Below are positions 31,533 through 40,300 of a DNA stretch of 64,000 nucleotides, one piece after another (the first letter of the stretch is position 1; each line of letters opens with the position of its first letter). Origin of the DNA: Candidatus Woesearchaeota archaeon (GTDB taxonomy: Archaea > Nanobdellota > Nanobdellia > Woesearchaeales > UBA10216); assembly GCA_016192905.1 (NCBI GenBank), contig JACPTG010000001.1:1-64000 (forward strand), given 5' to 3'. The position numbers were made by a program, and so were the translations under genes. The notes beneath the pieces were generated by a model. The model was not told the DNA's origin. It saw only the letters and a list, made by a program, of their open reading frames with translations, and did no database searches.

Positions 31533-32174
31533 TTACACCCTTATTGTGGTGTCTATCTTCTTCTCGAATATAACCTTGACGCCATCCACGGTTATTGCCA
31601 CTGCATCCATTCCTTCGCCTGAGCCAGTGTCCCTTGATATGGCTGCGCTGATTCCCTTTACTGCAAGCGCGAGGGCGTCTTTTACCGTAAGGTCCTTTTT
31701 GTACATGGCCTCAAGCACTCCGTATGCCATTACGCTGCCAGAGCCTGAGGATACGTAGTCGTCAATTTCCGTGATTGAGCCGTCTGCAAACAGGTCATAC
31801 AGGTGGAAGCCTTCCCTGTCAACCCCTGCCAGGAGGAAGTGGGAAATGCCGGGTATTACGCTGAACTTCCTTATGTTTGCGTAAATCATCCCCGCAAGGA
31901 GGTTTGCGCATTCCTTGACTGTTGGTTCCCTTTCAGTCCTGAGCTGCTTGAGCCTCAACTCTGCCTTTATTAGCTTGTAGAGCAGCTGGGCGTCGCTGAC
32001 TGTCCCTGCCATTGTTATGGCCATCTTATCCGTTATCTTGAATATCTTCTGGCTCTTCTTGTCAGCAATGAGGCCGCCCACTGTGGCCCTTTTGTCAGCA
32101 GCCATGACTATGGCCTCCTTGCAGACCAGGCCTATTGTCGTTGTCCCATGCTTAACCTGTATTGGTTGTTCCAT
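31533..32174 (-). CDS. psmB: Proteasome beta subunit
   Basis: 213 residues from MEQPIQVKHGTTTIGLVCKE. The N-terminal nucleophile Thr is exposed after cleavage before TTTIG. Conserved VMAADKRATVGGLIADKKSQ, KITDKMAITMAGTVSDAQ and DYVSSGSGSVMAYGVLE. A TATA (minus strand, TTTATATATAA near 32220-32230) supports the start at 32174 rather than the open frame to 32204. Core of the 20S proteasome; the PAC2-type assembly factor is at 43.2 kb. Confidence 0.95.
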   Translation of the reverse strand: MEQPIQVKHGTTTIGLVCKEAIVMAADKRATVGGLIADKKSQKIFKITDKMAITMAGTVSDAQLLYKLIKAELRLKQLRTEREPTVKECANLLAGMIYANIRKFSVIPGISHFLLAGVDREGFHLYDLFADGSITEIDDYVSSGSGSVMAYGVLEAMYKKDLTVKDALALAVKGISAAISRDTGSGEGMDAVAITVDGVKVIFEKKIDTTIRV

Positions 32175-32327
32175 TTGTAGAACTCCACAGAAAACCCGCT
32201 GCAAATTGTACAGGGCGGTTATATATAAAGTTTTCTGTTGGCTCAGTATTTCCGAGTTCGCTTTGCTGGCACGGAAATACTGTAAACATAGTAAACTTTA
32301 TAATCAGCTTCCAGCCGGATTAGGCTT

Positions 32328-32996
32328 ATGGCGCTTGTAAAGGTCATCTCCCTCGGCGGCTCTGTTATCAACCCTGGCCAGATTGACGTTGAATTCCTGA
32401 AGGGGTTCAGGAAGCTGCTGGTCGGCCATTCTGATATGAAGTTTGCCATTGTGTGCGGTGGCGGTAGGGTGTGCAGGTCTTATCAGGCTGCTGCCCGTGA
32501 AGCAGGCTGTGCTGATGACAAGTCCCTTGACTGGATTGGCGTTGCAGCAACAAGGCTTAACGCCCAGCTTCTTCACGCTGTGCTGCGCGACGTTGCATAC
32601 CCTGAAGTTGTGGTTGGCGGAAAGGCTCCAGGGCTTTCCAGTCATGTTGTTGTTGCGGCCGGTGTCAAGCCAGGACAGAGCACTGACCAGGTTGCTGTCC
32701 AGCTGGCAAAGGGCTATAAGTCTGATTGTGTGATTAATGTCACTGCAAGGGATTTCGTCTATGATAAGAATCCTGACAAGTTCAGGGACGCGAAGCCAGT
32801 CAAAAGCATTTCCTGGAAGGACTTCAGGCAGATGTTCCCTAAAAGCTGGAGCCCGGGGATGAACATTCCGTTTGACCCTGTCGCAAGCAGGGAGGCTGAA
32901 AAGGCAGGGATGAATGTTATTGTTGTTGGTAAAAGCCTGGAAAACCTTGGAAAGGTTCTGGAAAAAAGGAAATTTTCCGGAACGGTTGTCGGCTGA
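32328..32996 (+). CDS. pyrH: UMP kinase (archaeal type)
   Basis: 222 residues of the amino-acid-kinase fold: KVISLGGSVINPGQID at the N-terminus, AIVCGGGRVCRSYQAAAREA, GVKPGQSTDQVAVQLAKGYK and VINVTARDFVYDKNPDKFRD. Phosphorylates UMP to UDP. Divergent from psmB, with TATA-like ACTTTATAA before the start. Confidence 0.93.
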   Translation: MALVKVISLGGSVINPGQIDVEFLKGFRKLLVGHSDMKFAIVCGGGRVCRSYQAAAREAGCADDKSLDWIGVAATRLNAQLLHAVLRDVAYPEVVVGGKAPGLSSHVVVAAGVKPGQSTDQVAVQLAKGYKSDCVINVTARDFVYDKNPDKFRDAKPVKSISWKDFRQMFPKSWSPGMNIPFDPVASREAEKAGMNVIVVGKSLENLGKVLEKRKFSGTVVG

Positions 32997-33043
32997 GCCG
33001 AATCCTCGTCGACAATTCCGTAAGTTTTCCGGGAAAATCAGGC
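32965..33043 (+). terminator. Imperfect long hairpin at the end of pyrH
   Basis: TTGTCG (about 32985-32990) pairs with CGACAA (about 33009-33014); beyond it ACGG pairs with CCGT, and GGAAAATT-type sequence faces AGTTTTCC, with small bulges. The left arm lies in the last codons of pyrH. Could terminate or protect the 3' end. Confidence 0.45.
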
Positions 33044-33119
33044 ATAGTTTTATTAAGAGATGATACTCTTGGGTTTTTCATGGCTTTTACAATTGTTGTA
33101 GACGATTTGGTGATTTTCT

Positions 33120-33431
33120 TTGGAGGTTAATTTAGGCCTGACTCAAACTATTAAGGCCATTGGAATTTTGGTGGCTGGGTTTCTGGTTTTCCATATAGCC
33201 CTTAAATTGCTTGGCGGCAGCCTTGCGAAGGAGGATATAATGTTTTCGTTGCTCATAGTCTCCATTATCCTGTCTGTAAATGCAAATGTTTCCATCGCCC
33301 GTCTGGAGGGCAGGATGGATGAGTTTGCCAGGTCGTTTCGTGCTCTGGCGGATGACTTCAAGGCGTTTAGGCAGGAGATGAGGGAGGAGTTCGCAAAGCT
33401 AAAAGAGGAAATGCGAAGCCACAGCCATTAG
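33120..33431 (+). CDS. Small membrane protein with C-terminal coiled coil
   Basis: Up to 103 residues: two hydrophobic segments (IKAIGILVAGFLVFHIALKL and IMFSLLIVSIILSVNA), then a charged heptad helix (ARLEGRMDEFARSFRALADD ... EFAKLKEEMRSHSH). The start is uncertain: TTG 33120 opens the frame, GGAGGT follows it, and no ATG precedes the first membrane segment. Overlaps the convergent MFS gene by 4 bp. Function unknown. Confidence 0.55.
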   Translation: MEVNLGLTQTIKAIGILVAGFLVFHIALKLLGGSLAKEDIMFSLLIVSIILSVNANVSIARLEGRMDEFARSFRALADDFKAFRQEMREEFAKLKEEMRSHSH

Positions 33432-34666
33432 ACTTCGTGGAACTTTTCCTGCCTTGGCCTGTAGCCGAAGGAGAATACGGCCCATGCGAGGAGCAGGAAT
33501 CCGCTTGCTGCTATTATCGGCAGGTGTTCGTTCATTGAGAATATGAATCCTGATATTATTGGCGGGATGGCGAGGCCGGCTGCCTGGACTGACTGGGTTA
33601 TCCCCATTATCTCCCCTTGGGACTCTTTCCCGGCAAGGCCTGATACCAGCGCTGTGCTGTTTGGGAAGGTCAGGCCGTTGCTCACCGATACGAATGGCAG
33701 CAGGATGAAGAACTGGTATGCCTGTGAGGGGAGCAGCAAAACCGCCATGGCTATTGACAGCGCCAGCAGCGATGCCCTGATTGTCTGCTCTGGGCTGAAG
33801 AACCGGGAAACCAGCCTTACGAGGACTCCCTGGGTGAATATTATCCAGAGGCCTATGTATGCGAACAGGTCTCCTATCTGGCCTTGGTTGTAGCTGAACT
33901 TTTCCACCATGTATGCCTGGAAGAACTGTGTGAAGAAGTTGAAGCCGAGCCAATAGAGGAATATTACCAGGAATAGTATGCGGAGGTTGGGCATGGATGC
34001 TGCCTTTGCCAGGTTTCTGAATCCTGTTAGCGGGCTTACATGCACAGCTGACCTGACGTTAAGCGTTTCGCTGAAGAAGCGGGCTACAAGCATGAAGTTC
34101 AAGGCTGATAGCAGGGCCGCAAACCAGAATGGGGTGGCGAAGTTGAACCATGGCAGGACTGTGCTGTCTGCCAGCTTTCCGCCTATGAATGGGCCTATGA
34201 TGAAGCCGAATCCGAAGGCCATTCCGATTATTCCGAAGTTCTTGGGCTTTGACTTTTCATCGCTTATGTCTGCGACTGCTGACATGGCCACTGAGACATT
34301 CCCCCCCGCAAATCCTGCCAGCGCCCGGCTGAGGAAGAGCAGCGGGATTTTCTGCATCAGTATTCCTGCGCCGAAGAGAATGTAGCTGGCTGCGGTGGCT
34401 GTTATGGTTATCATCAGCACTTTCCTTCTCCCGTGCTTGTCCGAGAGGGCTCCGAGTATCGGTGCGCCAAAGAACAGCGCGATGGGATATATGCTTAGGA
34501 GAAGGCCGAACACTATTGATCTGGCAGCGAGTGGCGTGTCAGGTGGAAGCAGCGGGCTGTCATGCGCTATGAACATCGGCGCAAGTACTGGTATTATTAT
34601 TCCTACGCCGATTAGGTCAAGGAGAACCACGAGGAATATTGGGAGGAGGACGTTCTTCCTGAGCAT
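33428..34666 (-). CDS. MFS multidrug/sugar efflux-type transporter
   Basis: 412 residues, twelve predicted membrane segments. The loop 2-3 signature is GALSDKHGRRKVLMITI (about 72-88); FLSRALAGFAGGNVSVAMS and a matching 8-9 loop follow. Resembles TetA-like DHA1 transporters that export drugs by proton antiport; the substrate cannot be told. Confidence 0.88.
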   Translation of the reverse strand: MLRKNVLLPIFLVVLLDLIGVGIIIPVLAPMFIAHDSPLLPPDTPLAARSIVFGLLLSIYPIALFFGAPILGALSDKHGRRKVLMITITATAASYILFGAGILMQKIPLLFLSRALAGFAGGNVSVAMSAVADISDEKSKPKNFGIIGMAFGFGFIIGPFIGGKLADSTVLPWFNFATPFWFAALLSALNFMLVARFFSETLNVRSAVHVSPLTGFRNLAKAASMPNLRILFLVIFLYWLGFNFFTQFFQAYMVEKFSYNQGQIGDLFAYIGLWIIFTQGVLVRLVSRFFSPEQTIRASLLALSIAMAVLLLPSQAYQFFILLPFVSVSNGLTFPNSTALVSGLAGKESQGEIMGITQSVQAAGLAIPPIISGFIFSMNEHLPIIAASGFLLLAWAVFSFGYRPRQEKFHEV

Positions 34667-34695
34667 CTGGTTTGGCTTTCCGGCCTGTATTTAAA

Positions 34696-34995
34696 CTATG
34701 CGAATTCCAGCCATTTGAGAAATTGCCTGCTGGCTTTTGCCGGCCTGAAGGCTTCTATGCATGGGTTTTCATAGCTGTGCAGCCTTTTTATTTCAGCCTC
34801 TATCGCGCGGTAATTCTGCCGCTTCGCCTTTAGAAGGCAGGCCACCTCTGGATGTGCCTTGATTTTGCCTTTCCACAGATAGCTGCTTCTGATTGGAAAA
34901 GTGTTTGAGCAGGCCACAAGCTTTTTAGTGAGAAGGTGCAGGCATATTTTGTCCGCTTCCTGCTGGTCTCTGAAAGTCACGTATATGCTTATCAT
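34696..34995 (-). CDS. cutA: CutA1-like divalent-cation tolerance protein
   Basis: 99 residues from MISIYVTFRDQQEADKICLH, LLTKKLVACSNTFPIRSSYL and WKGKIKAHPEVACLLKAKRQ: the trimeric CutA1 fold. It starts inside an ATGA overlap with the small membrane protein gene upstream, so 34995 is preferred over the longer open frame. Confidence 0.88.
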   Translation of the reverse strand: MISIYVTFRDQQEADKICLHLLTKKLVACSNTFPIRSSYLWKGKIKAHPEVACLLKAKRQNYRAIEAEIKRLHSYENPCIEAFRPAKASRQFLKWLEFA

Positions 34996-35126
34996 ACAGG
35001 CAGGGGTGGCGGCGTTGCCTTGGAGGGCACGCCGTTGAAGGGGCTGACTCCTCCGAAAAGGACTGCTATTATTATGATTGCCGCAAGCGCAGCCAAAACC
35101 GCGATTATTATCCACTTCCTTTCCAT
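34992..35126 (-). CDS. 44-residue single-span membrane protein
   Basis: MERKWIIIAVLAALAAIIII then AVLFGGVSPFNGVPSKATPP and PLPV. It begins 10 bp after the CARDB protein's stop and overlaps cutA by ATGA, so the three genes form an operon. Might assist anchoring of the CARDB protein, which has no membrane segment of its own. Confidence 0.65.
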   Translation of the reverse strand: MERKWIIIAVLAALAAIIIIAVLFGGVSPFNGVPSKATPPPLPV

Positions 35127-35136
35127 TCTTTCACCT

Positions 35137-37875
35137 TTATTCCGGCACTGGCGGAGGCCCCTCTCTTTCAAAGCCAAGCACGCATTCCTCGCTTGTCTTT
35201 ACCACCAACCCGTAGCCTATGAGGCCCTCAGGCAGCTCCTCATTCATCGCACTTCTCCATTTTCTCCTGCCGCTGTCGAATGTGTACGCCTTGCTTATCT
35301 GGCATGAGCCCTTGAATTCATCAATCCTGCGGCCAGCCATGTCAGGGAATACGCTTATGAAGTTCCAGCCCTTGGCCAGCTTTGAGCCGCTGTCGGTAAG
35401 GGCGTCAATATAGGGAACCAGCCAGGTCTCGCCATTTACGTCGCAGTCCCTGTCAGCATACATCCACCATCCGTTTGCCACTGTTCCTGCAAAGTACCCT
35501 GAGTCAAGCATTCCATACTTTTCATACAGTGCTGTGTCTGCATCTGTCTCGCCCTCTACGTTGACATCAAACCATTCCGAGGATTCTATGTCTGTCTCTC
35601 CAGGCGGCAGCAGCTCCTTTATTTCCTCATCGTTTTGGGAATCCCCAGTGCTCTGCCCCCTGCTGAAGTGGAACTGGCCGTATTTCCTTTCAAGAGGGAA
35701 GTAATTGTGCATGTAGAAGTCTTCAGGCCTGCAGGTGTTTTCAGAGGCCATCATCATGTAGAATGGCGCGATGAGGTTCCAGCCCTTGCGTATTTCGATG
35801 CTGAAGCTCTGTGTCTTTGGGGTGCACCTGCATCCAGGGCCAAGACCTGGCTGTACAATACCCTCTATTTCGTTGCCGCACTCCTTTTCCTCGTCATCCT
35901 TGCAATAGCAGTTCCTTTGCTCCTCAAAGTTGCTTTCCGCGCCTAAGCTGTTGCAGTGCTGCGGTTCTTGTGTAGCCGCCCCTACATTCACTTCCATTTC
36001 CTGGTAGTTGTTGCCCTTGTTGGTGTCGCTGCCTGAGCCAAGCCTTGCGCTGAGCGTGTATTTTCCCTGGCTTGAGTATGTATGGTCAACCTTTACTGCT
36101 GCCCGGTCTCCTCCTGGAACCCTTCCTGAGGTCGTGTATCTCCTTCCACTGTCGCCGAAGTCCACAGCCAGGGTGTACTCGGCAAGCTCCTTTCCATAGT
36201 TGTAGAGGCCTATTTCGGCGGTTATTGAATTTCCTTCCGTCTTGTAGGATATCCCGGTTACTGTGAGGTCAGAGGGTGAGTTGGGTGGTGCAGTTGCATT
36301 GGCCGCCTTGATGCAGGCGCCGTCGCGGCATGCCTCAGTGCAGTCAATGAAAGAAGTTTTCAGCCTGTTTCTGGAGTCGCAGGATATCTGTGTCAGGGAC
36401 TTATCGTTACCAACAAGCCCTTCGTCTTTGCTGCAATGGTCATAAATTTTTGTAATGCCTCCATCAAGGGTTGCATATCCCTTGACATTAGAGTCATCTG
36501 CCGGGTCTGTATCCTCACATTTTGGCTCCTTGGACAGGCATGCGCCCTGGGAGCAGCCAAATTCGCATTCCACTTTTGACTCATATTGCCCCTGGTTGTT
36601 AGCGTCGCAATAGCCTTCGGAAAGAAGATTATTAAGAGCACCCCAGCACGCGTCCACATGATAGGTTGTGCCGCTCGCGGTCGCGGTTTTTAGCTCGCCA
36701 CGGACAAAATAATCCTTGCCTCCATCTGTGTCAGTGCACTGGGCAGTCGCTGAACCCCCAGCCGCCGTAGTTGTGCTTCTGGTGCCTGTTTGCGCTGTGG
36801 TGCCTGACTGGGTTGTGCTTGGCTGTGTAGTGCCTGTTGTTGTCGCTGATGTTGTGGTGGCTGTGGCATTCTGCTGCGGAGTCGTAGCAGTGCTCTTGGC
36901 AGTAACTGTTATAGTCCTCTCGCCCACGTTATTGTTCTCATTTAACTCTGTTACTGCCGAATCCGCATCCGCTGTTGCCTTGAACTTATACTCTCCTGCA
37001 GCGAGGTATGGCGTTACCTGAAGCGTCTTCGTGCTTCCTGCTGATATGGAATCCACGCCAAGCCTCCAGCTGCTGCCAGCACCCCCAACTGAAAGAACTG
37101 AGCTTGATGCGCTGCCTGTCCCGGAGTTCCTTATGACTATTGTGACTGGCGTGTTCCCCTCTGTGGCCTTGTCTGGCGTTATGCTGTCTATCGTAAGGTC
37201 TGGACTGCCTGTTGGAGTGGTTGTTGCAGCCTCCATGGCCGCCTCTATGTTCAGGGTTTGGCCTGCTGTGATTTCAACTGTAAATGTCTTGTCCTGATAG
37301 CCTGATTTTTTCAATACAGCTGAGTGGCTGCCTGCCAAAAGGCCTCCTGCTGTTATCGGCGTCTGGCCTTTGAATACATTATCCACATAAAGGTCAGCTG
37401 CGCCTTGGGCTGCTGTTACGTATAGTGAGCCTGTGCTTGCGGCTGTGCTTGGCGTTCCAAGCGTGAACTGCTTTGTCATGGCATTGTTGGCCTCGTCAGA
37501 CTCTGCAATAGCAGAATCAGCGTCAGCCACTGCCTTGAACGCATACTCGCCCTGCTTCAGGTAGGGGGATATCTGGATTTTCTGGCTGCCTCCTGCTGAT
37601 ATGGAGGCGGTAAGCATCCTCCAGTAAGTGCCTGCCCCCTCCACCTGAAGGACGGAGGATGCGGCTTCAGATGTTCCCTTGTTCTGGACTGTGATGTCAA
37701 TCTTTACTCCTGAGTCCTGGCCGGGGCTGTCTGGAGTGAAGGCGATTTCGCTGATTGCAAGGTCAGGGCTTGCCGCTATCTGCCTTCCTGTTATTGAGCC
37801 GAGGTGGCTGCCCAGGGCGACAGGAATACCTAATAGAAGCAGGACTATTGCGGCCAGCACCTTTTTTTCAAGCAT
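35137..37875 (-). CDS. Secreted CARDB/PEGA multidomain surface protein
   Basis: 912 residues. Signal peptide KKVLAAIVLLLLGIPVALGS. CARDB-like domain 1 (PDLAISEIAFTPDSPGQDSG ... VADADSAIAESDEANNAMTK), a PEGA domain (GAADLYVDNVFKGQTPITAG, LKKSGYQDKTFTVEI), CARDB-like domain 2 (PDLTIDSITPDKATEGNTP), a Thr-rich linker, a Cys-rich region (CEFGCSQGACLSKEPKC), a third CARDB-like domain, then a globular C-terminus (IRKGWNLIAPFYMM, KGWNFISVFPD). Typical of archaeal cell-surface binding proteins. Operon head for the 44-residue protein and cutA. Confidence 0.85.
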   Translation of the reverse strand: MLEKKVLAAIVLLLLGIPVALGSHLGSITGRQIAASPDLAISEIAFTPDSPGQDSGVKIDITVQNKGTSEAASSVLQVEGAGTYWRMLTASISAGGSQKIQISPYLKQGEYAFKAVADADSAIAESDEANNAMTKQFTLGTPSTAASTGSLYVTAAQGAADLYVDNVFKGQTPITAGGLLAGSHSAVLKKSGYQDKTFTVEITAGQTLNIEAAMEAATTTPTGSPDLTIDSITPDKATEGNTPVTIVIRNSGTGSASSSVLSVGGAGSSWRLGVDSISAGSTKTLQVTPYLAAGEYKFKATADADSAVTELNENNNVGERTITVTAKSTATTPQQNATATTTSATTTGTTQPSTTQSGTTAQTGTRSTTTAAGGSATAQCTDTDGGKDYFVRGELKTATASGTTYHVDACWGALNNLLSEGYCDANNQGQYESKVECEFGCSQGACLSKEPKCEDTDPADDSNVKGYATLDGGITKIYDHCSKDEGLVGNDKSLTQISCDSRNRLKTSFIDCTEACRDGACIKAANATAPPNSPSDLTVTGISYKTEGNSITAEIGLYNYGKELAEYTLAVDFGDSGRRYTTSGRVPGGDRAAVKVDHTYSSQGKYTLSARLGSGSDTNKGNNYQEMEVNVGAATQEPQHCNSLGAESNFEEQRNCYCKDDEEKECGNEIEGIVQPGLGPGCRCTPKTQSFSIEIRKGWNLIAPFYMMMASENTCRPEDFYMHNYFPLERKYGQFHFSRGQSTGDSQNDEEIKELLPPGETDIESSEWFDVNVEGETDADTALYEKYGMLDSGYFAGTVANGWWMYADRDCDVNGETWLVPYIDALTDSGSKLAKGWNFISVFPDMAGRRIDEFKGSCQISKAYTFDSGRRKWRSAMNEELPEGLIGYGLVVKTSEECVLGFEREGPPPVPE

Positions 37876-37983
37876 TATGCAGGTGAAAATTGGGATGGGC
37901 AGGTATATATAGGTTTTGTTTGTGGTTTGTGGCCGCGGCCCAAAAACAAAAACCTTTTAACCTGGTTAAGCTGGTTAGGGCTT

Positions 37984-38103
37984 GTGGATCTGAAAAATGC
38001 AGCGGGCAGGTTGTGGGGCGCATTGCCTAAGTGGAAAACTCCTTCTGATGAGCTTGAAAGATTTGTTGACAGTGAATTTGACCATGTAAATACATTTAAA
38101 TAA
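37984..38103 (+). CDS. Possible 39-residue protein
   Basis: GTG start, VDLKNAAGRLWGALPKWKTP then SDELERFVDSEFDHVNTFK. It sits about 25 bp after AACCTTTTAACC, and its last codons contain the TTTAAATAA that serves as TATA for the next gene. Amphipathic and plausible but with no family known to me. Confidence 0.4.
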   Translation: MDLKNAAGRLWGALPKWKTPSDELERFVDSEFDHVNTFK

Positions 38104-38125
38104 GCCGCCGCCAAACCCTGCGCTG

Positions 38126-38293
38126 ATGAAATGCGATGTGTGCAGGAAGCTGATTGGGACAACTTTCCTGAAGAAGCCTGTGGGAACCTTTGTGAAGGAT
38201 TCAAAAGGCAAGCCGCATCCTGTCTGTTTTGAGTGCCAGAAAAAGCTGAACACAAAGGAAGCTATTCTAAAGGCTGTTGCCTCCGTAGCATAG
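38126..38293 (+). CDS. 55-residue two-CxxC zinc protein overlapping tRNA-Thr
   Basis: Begins MKCDVCRKLIGTTFLKKPVG, then FVKDSKGKPHPVCFECQKKL and TKEAILKAVASVA. CDVC and CFEC can bind one zinc. TATA TTTAAATAA (38095-38103) is about 27 bp before ATG 38126. The last codons and the stop (38291-38293) lie within the tRNA gene (its first 15 bases), so mRNA and tRNA share sequence. Confidence 0.72.
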   Translation: MKCDVCRKLIGTTFLKKPVGTFVKDSKGKPHPVCFECQKKLNTKEAILKAVASVA

Positions 38294-38351
38294 TGGCTAT
38301 TGCGGCTGCTTCGTAAGCAGCAGGTCGGGAGTTCAAATCTCCCCGGAGGCT
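38279..38351 (+). tRNA. tRNA-Thr (anticodon CGT)
   Basis: Acceptor arm GCCTCCG (38279-38285) pairs with CGGAGGC (38344-38350). Anticodon stem GCTGC/GCAGC encloses loop TTCGTAA, anticodon CGT, reading ACG. The T arm has GGGAGTTCAAATCTCCC. Discriminator T fits archaeal tRNA-Thr. No intron. The 5' end overlaps the zinc-protein gene; the 3' end touches the convergent hydrolase gene. Confidence 0.95.
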
Positions 38352-39311
38352 TTATGCAAGCGAGGCTATAATTTGCCGCGCGGCAGATTCTATGATTTGT
38401 TCCAGTTCTGGACTGTTGAATATCCGCCCATTCTCATACGCATTATGAGTTCCCGTCTTAAAAATTAGAGTGGCTGTTGGAAAGCAGGCTGACCAAAAAG
38501 CTTCCAGGCTGCTTTTAATCTCAGGTGTAAGCCTCCTGTAGATCATCCCGTCATCATGGTAATAAGCTGCTGTTACCTGAGTATCTGCGGAGACTTGCGC
38601 CAGGTATTGTGAAGCGTCAGGGCAGGCCAACAACTCTGCGATAAACTCCCTTGCAGAGTTGAGCCTTAGCTTAAAGTATCTTGGCTGAAAAGCAACAGTT
38701 ATGAAAGCACGCGCTTTTTGCCTTGCAAACATCGTATGGATTCCAGCCAATGCCACCCTCCCGAACAATTCCTCAAGGGGGCTGCCCTTTACCAGGTCAT
38801 AAATCCGGATTAGCCCGGGCATTGTGTTTTGCACTGGCTGCATTAAGCTGAAAGGCATGGCAATTAGTGTCAGGCTGGAATATTCATGCAGTGCTGCAGA
38901 TCTGGCTAGGCAGTATGCGCCAAAGCTGTGGCCCAAGCCTCCAACTCTGTCAAACTGCCCTCCAAACCTTTTCCGCCAGTAGTTGGCTGAGTCCACAGCC
39001 TGCCGGACTGAAAATGGGCCTTCGCTGTTTCCATGCCCCGGCTGTGAGTAGACGACGCTCATTAACCCGTAATTGGCAAGACGCTCTGCAAGGTAGTCAG
39101 AGTTATTTGTACCAACTCTTTCCTGGCTTAGGTTGTCAATTGCGCCCCCGATGCCAATGGGAACCACTGCTGCGCCCTTAAGGTCCACAGGGTCTGCCGG
39201 ATAGTAAATTCTGGATTCCAGGAGCTTTCCGTTTACCTTTGCAAATTGGCTTGATTGTGCAACTTCCACCATGGAATTCGGGCAGAGCCGGTTTTTTTTA
39301 AAGATATCCAA
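38352..39311 (-). CDS. Alpha/beta hydrolase
   Basis: 319 residues. The nucleophile elbow is GGLGHSFGAYC (GxSxG), preceded by GLMSVVYSQPGHGNSEGPFS with the oxyanion-type HG region; a C-terminal His is likely in KTGTHNAYENG. Probably a serine hydrolase or lipase-like enzyme of unknown substrate. Its stop is directly adjacent to the tRNA 3' end. Confidence 0.78.
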   Translation of the reverse strand: MDIFKKNRLCPNSMVEVAQSSQFAKVNGKLLESRIYYPADPVDLKGAAVVPIGIGGAIDNLSQERVGTNNSDYLAERLANYGLMSVVYSQPGHGNSEGPFSVRQAVDSANYWRKRFGGQFDRVGGLGHSFGAYCLARSAALHEYSSLTLIAMPFSLMQPVQNTMPGLIRIYDLVKGSPLEELFGRVALAGIHTMFARQKARAFITVAFQPRYFKLRLNSAREFIAELLACPDASQYLAQVSADTQVTAAYYHDDGMIYRRLTPEIKSSLEAFWSACFPTATLIFKTGTHNAYENGRIFNSPELEQIIESAARQIIASLA

Positions 39312-39397
39312 AATCCAAACCGATAATTATAAATAGGTGAGCTCCCAATGGCTTGTTGTCAGTTCTTTGGCTGGCTATATAAAAGGGGTGATATGGA

Positions 39398-39625
39398 ATG
39401 GATGGTGTCTGCCATAGGTGCTGGGGCTTGAAGTTTGTTGTTGTTGGGCTGTTGTTTGTGGTTAATTATTACTGGCTTAAGCTTGACTGGTGGCTGCTTG
39501 TAGGAGTGCTGCTTGTTTTGAAGGGTGTTGTGTGCATGGTCATGCCTCACTGCCCGTGCGGCGTTCCGTGTGCGTCCTGTCAGGCAGGCTCAAAGGCGCC
39601 TGCCAAGCCTGCAAAGAAGAAATAG
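39398..39625 (+). CDS. Small Cys-containing membrane protein
   Basis: 75 residues: DGVCHRC at the N-terminus, two hydrophobic segments (GLKFVVVGLLFVVNYYWLKL, WWLLVGVLLVLKGVVCMVMP), then HCPCGVPCASCQAG and a Lys-rich end. TATA CTATATAAAA (39374-39383) is about 20 bp before ATG 39398. Possibly metal-binding; function unknown. Confidence 0.65.
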   Translation: MDGVCHRCWGLKFVVVGLLFVVNYYWLKLDWWLLVGVLLVLKGVVCMVMPHCPCGVPCASCQAGSKAPAKPAKKK

Positions 39626-39701
39626 GTATTTGTAGGTATTAGGAAGGAAAGCGGGTTTAAATTTTATATAATTTTTATATTTTATGTACTGTAGTATAGA
39701 A

Positions 39702-39716
39702 AAATTTATATACCTG
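39702..39716 (+). promoter_or_regulatory. tfe promoter
   Basis: AAATTTATATACC upstream of tfe, about 30 bp before a short leader that carries GGGGGAG before ATG 39747. Confidence 0.5.
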
Positions 39717-39746
39717 TTTTCTCTAGGATAGGAATAGGGGGAGATT

Positions 39747-40295
39747 ATGAAGAAGAATGCTGGTAGTGTCAAGGTTATAAGGCAGCCCGAGGTCCGAGGC
39801 CTTAGCAGGCATACTCAGGAGACCATTAGCGAGCTGGTTGGCGAGGAGGTTATTCCTGTCGTGCAGTACCTCAGGGACAAGAAGAATGTTTCTGAGTTCA
39901 AGATTGCCGAGGACACTGAGATGGAGGTTAACCGGGTGAGGAGTGTTTTGTACAGGCTGCACAGCCAGAATTTAGTTGTTTATTACAGGAAGAAGGACAG
40001 GCAGAAGGGCTGGTACATCAGCTATTGGACTTTCAACCCCTCAGGCCTTAAGCATGCTGCTGCGATGATGAGGAGGAGGAAGCTTGAGCAGCTTAAGGAG
40101 AGGATGAGGCGTGAGGAGGAGAACCGGGACCTTTTCTACATATGCCCGAGCCTTTGCACGCGGATGGACTTTGACAACGCCACTGACGTAAGCTTCAAGT
40201 GCCCTGAGTGCGGGAAAACCCTTACTGTCCAGGAGAACAGCAAGACCATTGCCCTGCTCAGGACCAAGATTGCCGAGCTTGAAGCTGAGCTTTAG
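39747..40295 (+). CDS. tfe: Transcription factor E (TFE alpha)
   Basis: 182 residues: winged helix (VRGLSRHTQETISELVGEEV, KIAEDTEMEVNRVRSVLYRL, GWYISYWTFNP), then a zinc ribbon with ICPSLCTRMDF and FKCPECGKTL, and a short C-terminal coiled coil. TFE helps TBP/TFB open promoters and stays with RNA polymerase. Length is standard. Confidence 0.94.
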   Translation: MKKNAGSVKVIRQPEVRGLSRHTQETISELVGEEVIPVVQYLRDKKNVSEFKIAEDTEMEVNRVRSVLYRLHSQNLVVYYRKKDRQKGWYISYWTFNPSGLKHAAAMMRRRKLEQLKERMRREEENRDLFYICPSLCTRMDFDNATDVSFKCPECGKTLTVQENSKTIALLRTKIAELEAEL

Positions 40296-40300
40296 TATTC

